DNA of 41,557 nt from UBA1724 sp016302315 (GTDB lineage: Bacteria; Verrucomicrobiota; Lentisphaeria; Oligosphaerales; Oligosphaeraceae): assembly GCA_016302315.1 (NCBI GenBank), contig JAEDNW010000003.1, positions 1 to 41,557 of the forward strand. Direction: 5' to 3'. A model generated the notes under the pieces. It was not told where the DNA came from. It worked only from the letters and a program-made list of their open reading frames with translations, and did not search any database. Of the stretch, positions 34,596 to 41,557 are shown piece by piece (the first letter of the stretch is position 1; each line of letters starts with the position of its first letter). The translations under genes and the position numbers were made by a program.

Positions 34596-35461
34596 GTCCC
34601 CGTCCCGCCACGCCTCCCGTGACGCAATGGGTATTTCGGGCGCAGTCCCTTCGCTACACCCAGATTCTTCGGTTGCTCTTCAGCCATCCCATGCTGGGAT
34701 GCGGGTTGCTCCGGCTGCGGAACTTCTGGCCGGGGACCCTTCTGGTACTGGTGCTGCTGTCCCTGTCTGGAGGGATTCTGGTGAGCCTGAACCAGGCGCC
34801 GGAATACGGGGCTGACATCCGGAAGGGATCGTCCTTCATCCTCCGGGAGACCGGAGGCTTCCGCCTGGTGCAGGACAAGCTGCGCTGGGAGAAGGAGAAT
34901 CCCCTGCCCGGCCCCAGTCATCTGGCTCTGCCCCACGGCACCGTCTCCCTGGCCCCCAGCTGGCAGACGTTCACGCCCCCGTCCGGCGCCGCCCGGGAGA
35001 AGGGAATTGTATTCTGTCCCGAGGGGGTAGGCCTTTGGCTTGCCGCCCCGGAGGGAGGGGAGGAGACGAAGCTCCTGGCCCTTTCCGCCCCTCAGCTCGC
35101 CCATTCCGCCTTTCCCGGACTGCACCCCGACTCCCAGGATGACTTCTGCCGTTTTGCTTTCCTGGTGCTTTCCGGATGCCTCATGTTCCTACATCTCACG
35201 GACTTGCTACGGCTTTCCCTCACCACCAGCATGGCCCTGGCCGTGGTCTGGTTCTTCCTTCTGCCCGGCAAACGCCTCAGGCTTCTGCCTCATTTCCTGC
35301 TGCGGGGCCTGAACATGACCATCCCCCCTCTCCTGGGGACCCTGCTCTGGAATCTGGCCGGCATCCCCTTCTCCCTGGACACCACCTTCACCCTCCTCCT
35401 CCTCCTCTATGTCCTCTACGCCAGCATCGAGGGGAGAGGCGGCGTCATGACCACCCTCTGA
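34592..35461 (+). CDS. Inner membrane protein, unknown (DUF1189-like layout)
   Basis: 289 residues. A cytoplasmic N-terminus of about 45 residues precedes a membrane helix (NFWPGTLLVLVLLSLSGGILVSL). A polar domain of about 130 residues follows, probably outside the membrane (DIRKGSSFILRE to PDSQDDFC). Three to four further helices (FAFLVLSGCLMFLHL, SMALAVVWFFLL, GTLLWNLAGI, FTLLLLLYVLYAS) end the protein. This one-plus-four layout recalls DUF1189, but I see no motif that proves it. The start codon overlaps the def stop, so translation is coupled. No function can be assigned. Confidence 0.82.
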   Translation: MSPRPATPPVTQWVFRAQSLRYTQILRLLFSHPMLGCGLLRLRNFWPGTLLVLVLLSLSGGILVSLNQAPEYGADIRKGSSFILRETGGFRLVQDKLRWEKENPLPGPSHLALPHGTVSLAPSWQTFTPPSGAAREKGIVFCPEGVGLWLAAPEGGEETKLLALSAPQLAHSAFPGLHPDSQDDFCRFAFLVLSGCLMFLHLTDLLRLSLTTSMALAVVWFFLLPGKRLRLLPHFLLRGLNMTIPPLLGTLLWNLAGIPFSLDTTFTLLLLLYVLYASIEGRGGVMTTL

Positions 35462-35478
35462 GCCCTCCTTCATCTCCC

Positions 35479-36261
35479 ATGTCCCATCTCTCCCTCCGGA
35501 ATTCCCTCTTCACGCTCCTGGCACTCCCCACCCTGCTGCTGGCCCAGACGGCCCAGAAGGCCCAGGAGGAAGCCCCCAAGGACAATCCCCTCACCGGAGA
35601 CACCTGGCTCATCGCCCTGTGGGAGAAGATCCGGGATGCCGCCAAAGCCACCTGGGAATGGCTCTCCACCCATGTCCACGGGATGCTGGTGGAGGACTTG
35701 CAGCTGCCCCAGGCCAACATTCTGCTGCTGGTCATTGTTCTGGTGGTGCTGAGCCTGATGCTGGCCTCCGGCGCCTGGGCCGCCTCCATCGCCCAGATGC
35801 GGCGCCACAAGGGGCTTCCCTTCTTCGTCCTGGGCTTCTTCACCTTCTTTGTCGGCCCCGCCAAGCTGCTGTATAGCCTGGAGATCAAGGGAGAGAAGGA
35901 GCAGAAGGAGATGTTTGCCAAGGCGGCGGCCCAGAAGCGTGCCGAGGAGGAGGAGCGTGCCCGGAAGGAAGCCGAGCAGGCCCGGGAGCGTGGCGAGGAG
36001 GCTCCCGCCGTCTCCCAGGAGGGCGTGGTCTGGGACCAGAGCTACTTTGCCTCCATCCAGCGCAAGGCGGACGGCACCCCTGCCGGTCCCTGGGCCGTGG
36101 CCTACAACGGGGTGCGCGTCACCGTCACGGAGATTCTGGAGCCCCTTCCGGAGTGCGTGCAGGTGAAGATGATCAACGCCGAGGGGGCGCCTCTGGTGGG
36201 CCGCATCCCCTATGCCCGGCTGGAAGCCTGGGAAGACGCCCCCCAGGAGCCCCAGGCCTAA
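35479..36261 (+). CDS. Membrane protein with coiled coil, unknown
   Basis: 260 residues. A signal-like N-terminus (NSLFTLLALPTLLLAQ) leads to an amphipathic stretch. Two membrane helices follow (ILLLVIVLVVLSLMLASGAWA and GLPFFVLGFFTFFVGPAKLLY). A charged coiled coil of about 35 residues (KEQKEMFAKAAAQKRAEEEE onward) leads to a C-terminal beta-rich domain (WAVAYNGVRVTVTEIL...CVQVKMI...LVGRIPYARLEAW). No family is recognised. It starts 17 bases after the previous gene and ends 52 bases before ileS, so it is probably co-transcribed with both. Confidence 0.82.
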   Translation: MSHLSLRNSLFTLLALPTLLLAQTAQKAQEEAPKDNPLTGDTWLIALWEKIRDAAKATWEWLSTHVHGMLVEDLQLPQANILLLVIVLVVLSLMLASGAWAASIAQMRRHKGLPFFVLGFFTFFVGPAKLLYSLEIKGEKEQKEMFAKAAAQKRAEEEERARKEAEQARERGEEAPAVSQEGVVWDQSYFASIQRKADGTPAGPWAVAYNGVRVTVTEILEPLPECVQVKMINAEGAPLVGRIPYARLEAWEDAPQEPQA

Positions 36262-36313
36262 CCCCAACCGCCCATCCCCCTTTCCCTACCTTAAGCCCAA
36301 TCCCTGAAATCCT

Positions 36314-39300
36314 ATGTTTGACAGCACCGACACCGGACGTCCCCTGGCGGAACAGGAACTGGATGTCCTCAAATTCTGGGAGGACAACCAGGTCTTCCAG
36401 AAATCCGTGGAAAACCGAAAGGATGCCCAGCCCTACGTCTTCTTCGACGGACCTCCCTTTGCCACAGGCCTGCCCCACTACGGACATCTCCTGGCCGGCA
36501 CCATCAAGGACGTGGTGCCCCGCTACCAGACCATGAGAGGACGCCGGGTGCCCCGCACCTTCGGGTGGGACTGCCACGGACTGCCCATCGAATCCCTGGC
36601 CCAGAAGGCCCTGGGGCTGGCCGGCGCCACCGCCATCCAGCAGGCCGGCGTGGATGTCTTCAACGAACAGTGCCGCTCCATGGTCCAGACCTACGTGAAG
36701 GAGTGGAAGACCACCGTGAACCGCATGGGACGCTGGGTGGACTTCGACCACGGCTACAAGACCATGGATCCTACCTTCATGGAAACCGTCTGGTGGGTCT
36801 TCTCCCAGCTCTGGAAGCAGGGACGGGTCTACAAGGCCCACCGCATCGTCCCCTACAGCTGGAAGCTCACCACCCCCCTCTCCAACTCCGAGGCCAGCGC
36901 CAACTACAAGATGGTCCAGGACCCCACGGTCACGGTCCGCATGAAGGTCCTCTCCTGGCCCCGCCCCATGCCGGAACTGGAGGGCACCACCCCCTATGTC
37001 CTCATCTGGACCACCACCCCCTGGACCCTCCCCAGCAACCTGATGGTCTGCGCCGGCCCCAAAATGGACTATGTCATCGTGCGGGACGGCGATTCCCAGG
37101 ACGCCTACCTCATGGCCAAGGCCCGTCTCTCCTCCCTCTTCAAGAAGCCGGAGGACTACACCATCCTGAAGGAGCTGAAGGGCGAGGAGCTGGTGGGCAC
37201 CCGCTACGAACCCATCTTCCCCTACTTCCAGGACCGCCATCCCCGGGACTTCCGGATCGTCACCGACGACTATGTCACCGACGATGACGGCACGGGCCTG
37301 GTCCACATGGCCCCCGCCTACGGCGAGGACGACTACCGGATCTGCCAGCGGGAAGGGGTCTCCCTGGAAGATCCCCTGGATGCGGAATGCCGCTTCACCA
37401 GCGCCGTCCCGGATTTCGCCGGAATGCAGTGCAAGGAGGCGGACAAGAGCGTCATCCGGTGGCTGAAGGAGAAGGGAAAGCTGGTGAAGCAGGACACCAT
37501 CGTCCACAGCTATCCCTACTGCGAGCGCACGGACACTCCCCTGATCTACAAGGCCATTGACGCCTGGTATGTGCGGGTGGAGGATCTCCACGAACGGCTG
37601 CTGCGCAACAACAGCCAGACCAGCTGGATGCCCGCCGCCATCGGATCCCACCGCTTCGCCAACTGGCTGGCGGAAGCCAAGGACTGGAACATCTCCCGGA
37701 ACCGCTTCTGGGGTTCCTGCATCCCCCTGTGGATCAATGTGGAGGATCCCCAGGACATCCTGTGCATCGACTCCGTGGCCACCCTGGAACGCCTCTCCGG
37801 CCAGAAGGTCACCGACCTCCACAAGCATTTCATCGACAAGATCGAGATCCACCAGGACGGCAAGACCTACCGGCGCACCCCCGAAGTGCTGGACTGCTGG
37901 TTCGAGTCCGGCTCCATGCCCTATGCGCAAAGCCACTATCCCTTTGAAAACAAGGAATTTGTGGAGAAGAACCTGCCGGCGGACTTCATTGCCGAGGGGT
38001 TGGACCAGACCCGGGGCTGGTTCTACGCCCTCATGGTGCTTTCCACCGCCCTCTTTGACAAGCCCCCCTTCCAGAATGTGGTGGTCAACGGCCTGGTGCT
38101 GGCGGAGGACGGGCGGAAGATGTCCAAGCATCTCCACAACTATCCCGATCCCATGGTGGTCATTGAGAAATACGGGGCGGACGCCCTGCGTCTGTGCCTG
38201 CTCTCCAGCCCGGTGGTGCGGGCGGAGGACCTGCGCTTCTCCGAGACCGCCGTGCGGGAAGTGATGCGCATGGTGCTGCTGCCCCTGTGGAACTCCTACA
38301 GCTTCCTGGCCACCTACGCCAGGATCGACAACTGGCGCCCCCAGGACGGCAAGGCCGCCCCGCCCCAGGCCCCCAGGAATGTGCTGGACCAGTGGATCCT
38401 CTCCCGCCTCTCCACCACCGTGGCCGATGTCCGGGACGCCCTGGACCACTACGATCTCCAGAGAGGTGCCACCCGCTTCACCGGATTCCTGGAGGAGCTC
38501 ACCAACTGGTATATCCGGCGCAGCCGCCGCCGCTTCTGGAAGAGCGTGGATCCCCAGGACAAGGCCCAGGCCTACCAGACCCTCCACTACGTCCTCCTCA
38601 CCTTCTGCCAGATGGCCGCCCCCTTCATCCCCTTCATCACGGAGACCATCTACCGGAATCTCCGCACCGAGGAGATGCCCCTCTCCGTCCATCTCTGCGA
38701 CTACCCCGAACCCCTCTGCCAATTCCGCAACGACCGTCTCAACCAGCAGATGGACAACACCATGCGAGCGGTTTCCCTGGGGCGCCTCCTGCGCAGCCAG
38801 GCCAAGCAGAAGGTCCGCCAGCCCCTGGCGGAGGCGGTGCTGGTCTCCCTGGATGCCCAGGTGCGCCAGGATCTTGCCCAGATGTCCGAGGTCATCGCCG
38901 AGGAGCTGAACGTGAAGAGCGTTCGCATCGAGGAGGACGAGGAGAAGCTGGTGCGGCTCTCCGCCAAGCCCAACATGAAGCGGCTGGGCCCCAAGTTCGG
39001 CAAGCAGGCCGGCCTTCTGGGCAAAGCCATTTCCGCCCTGGATGCCGCCGCCCTGCGCCGTCTGCGCCTGGAAGGCTCCCTGGGGCTTTCCGCCGGCGAG
39101 GAGAAGGTGTCCATCACGGCGGAGGATGTGCTGCTGCTCCGGGAGGAGCTGCCGGGCATGACCGTGGCCAATGAGGGCGAGGTGACCGTCGCCCTGGATA
39201 CCCGTCTCACCCCTGCCCTGGAGCAGGAAGGATGGGCCCGGGAGATGATCTCCAAGCTGCAGGGCCTCCGGAAGGACATGGGGCTGGATGTGACGGATTC

Positions 39301-39481
39301 CGTGAAGGTGCGCTATGCCACCCAGGATCCCGTGCTGAAGGAAGCCGCCCTGGCCCAGAAGGAGTATATCGGCAGCGAGACTCTCTCCCTCTCCTGGGAG
39401 GAGTCCCCAGCGGAGGACGACACCTTCACCGCCGTGGATCTGGGAGGCAAAACCATCTCCTTCCAAGTGACCAAGGTCTAG
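36314..39481 (+). CDS. ileS: Isoleucyl-tRNA synthetase, type 2 (eukaryote-like)
   Basis: 1055 residues. It charges tRNA-Ile and edits valine. HYGH at 55-58 is the HIGH motif and KMSKH at 602-606 the KMSKS motif. The surrounding text (FATGLPHYGHLLAGTIKDVVPRY, GWDCHGLPIE, EYSxx-region STALFDKPPFQNVVVNG) is the type 2 form found in eukaryotes and some bacteria. Type 1 has the pattern GHALNKILKD and a C-terminal zinc finger, both absent here. Type 2 enzymes are typically resistant to mupirocin. The CP1 editing domain spans roughly 200-400. It sits in the def operon. Whether the genome also has a type 1 gene cannot be seen. Confidence 0.96.
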   Translation: MFDSTDTGRPLAEQELDVLKFWEDNQVFQKSVENRKDAQPYVFFDGPPFATGLPHYGHLLAGTIKDVVPRYQTMRGRRVPRTFGWDCHGLPIESLAQKALGLAGATAIQQAGVDVFNEQCRSMVQTYVKEWKTTVNRMGRWVDFDHGYKTMDPTFMETVWWVFSQLWKQGRVYKAHRIVPYSWKLTTPLSNSEASANYKMVQDPTVTVRMKVLSWPRPMPELEGTTPYVLIWTTTPWTLPSNLMVCAGPKMDYVIVRDGDSQDAYLMAKARLSSLFKKPEDYTILKELKGEELVGTRYEPIFPYFQDRHPRDFRIVTDDYVTDDDGTGLVHMAPAYGEDDYRICQREGVSLEDPLDAECRFTSAVPDFAGMQCKEADKSVIRWLKEKGKLVKQDTIVHSYPYCERTDTPLIYKAIDAWYVRVEDLHERLLRNNSQTSWMPAAIGSHRFANWLAEAKDWNISRNRFWGSCIPLWINVEDPQDILCIDSVATLERLSGQKVTDLHKHFIDKIEIHQDGKTYRRTPEVLDCWFESGSMPYAQSHYPFENKEFVEKNLPADFIAEGLDQTRGWFYALMVLSTALFDKPPFQNVVVNGLVLAEDGRKMSKHLHNYPDPMVVIEKYGADALRLCLLSSPVVRAEDLRFSETAVREVMRMVLLPLWNSYSFLATYARIDNWRPQDGKAAPPQAPRNVLDQWILSRLSTTVADVRDALDHYDLQRGATRFTGFLEELTNWYIRRSRRRFWKSVDPQDKAQAYQTLHYVLLTFCQMAAPFIPFITETIYRNLRTEEMPLSVHLCDYPEPLCQFRNDRLNQQMDNTMRAVSLGRLLRSQAKQKVRQPLAEAVLVSLDAQVRQDLAQMSEVIAEELNVKSVRIEEDEEKLVRLSAKPNMKRLGPKFGKQAGLLGKAISALDAAALRRLRLEGSLGLSAGEEKVSITAEDVLLLREELPGMTVANEGEVTVALDTRLTPALEQEGWAREMISKLQGLRKDMGLDVTDSVKVRYATQDPVLKEAALAQKEYIGSETLSLSWEESPAEDDTFTAVDLGGKTISFQVTKV

Positions 39482-39487
39482 TCCCCG

Positions 39488-39513
39488 GGGGAGGGAACCC
39501 GCCTGCCCTCCCC
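39488..39513 (+). other. GC-rich hairpin between ileS and the kinase gene
   Basis: GGGGAGGG and CCCTCCCC can form an 8-bp stem with a 10-base loop, seven bases after the ileS stop. No U-run follows, so it may attenuate rather than stop transcription into the kinase gene. Confidence 0.45.
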
Positions 39514-39532
39514 TCCGGGAAATTCCCCGTCC

Positions 39533-41500
<1,968 letters not shown>

Positions 41501-41557
41501 TTTCCCCCGCTTTTTCCCGCCGCCTCTGGCGCCCACCCCCCAGCCCCATAACCCAGA

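Overview
The window is GC-rich bacterial chromosome with short intergenic gaps and about 25 protein genes. I see no rRNA, tRNA, CRISPR array, integrase or transposase. The gene set fits the Planctomycetes-Verrucomicrobia-Chlamydiae group, most likely Lentisphaerota or a neighbour. It includes a eukaryote-like (type 2) isoleucyl-tRNA synthetase, a WbsX/GH99-like protein, very large secreted LamG/TIM-barrel proteins, an alpha-2-macroglobulin/PBP1C pair and PilT. This placement is inferred from gene content only and is tentative.

Layout. (1) 1-3369, plus strand: iron(II) uptake feoA-feoA-feoB, preceded by a 55-bp direct repeat that copies the 5' end of the first feoA. A bidirectional terminator follows. 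(2) 3490-9960, minus: a carbohydrate module of three genes. These are a HEAT plus beta-sandwich exported protein, a 1344-residue exported protein with two LamG domains and a GH42-like barrel, and a WbsX-like glycosyl enzyme. (3) 10082-11791, minus: a long acyl-CoA dehydrogenase. (4) 12068-15642, minus: four consecutive exported proteins of little-known type. They are a CsgG/FlgT-like protein, a PEGA-like protein, and two paralogous small lipoprotein-type proteins, one of which has lost its lipobox cysteine. (5) 16015-16936, minus: two hsp20 genes behind a near-consensus sigma-54 promoter and ahead of a strong terminator. (6) 17168-24067, minus: alpha-2-macroglobulin and penicillin-binding protein 1C, a known periplasmic pair. 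(7) 24650-29871, minus: a DUF362/ferredoxin protein, dxr, a small membrane protein, a PilT-type ATPase and a 6-phosphofructokinase. (8) 30160-33782, plus: a RecD2-type helicase whose 3' end overlaps a CE15-like esterase. (9) 34008-41500, plus: def, two unknown membrane proteins, ileS and an NtrB-like histidine kinase, tightly spaced and probably one operon.

The least understood parts are the four-gene exported cluster (region 4), the two membrane proteins between def and ileS, and a dispersed intergenic repeat (near 11.9 and 15.9 kb) that sits beside intrinsic terminators. Many of the longest open frames are antisense shadows of real genes, as expected in GC-rich DNA, and are omitted.
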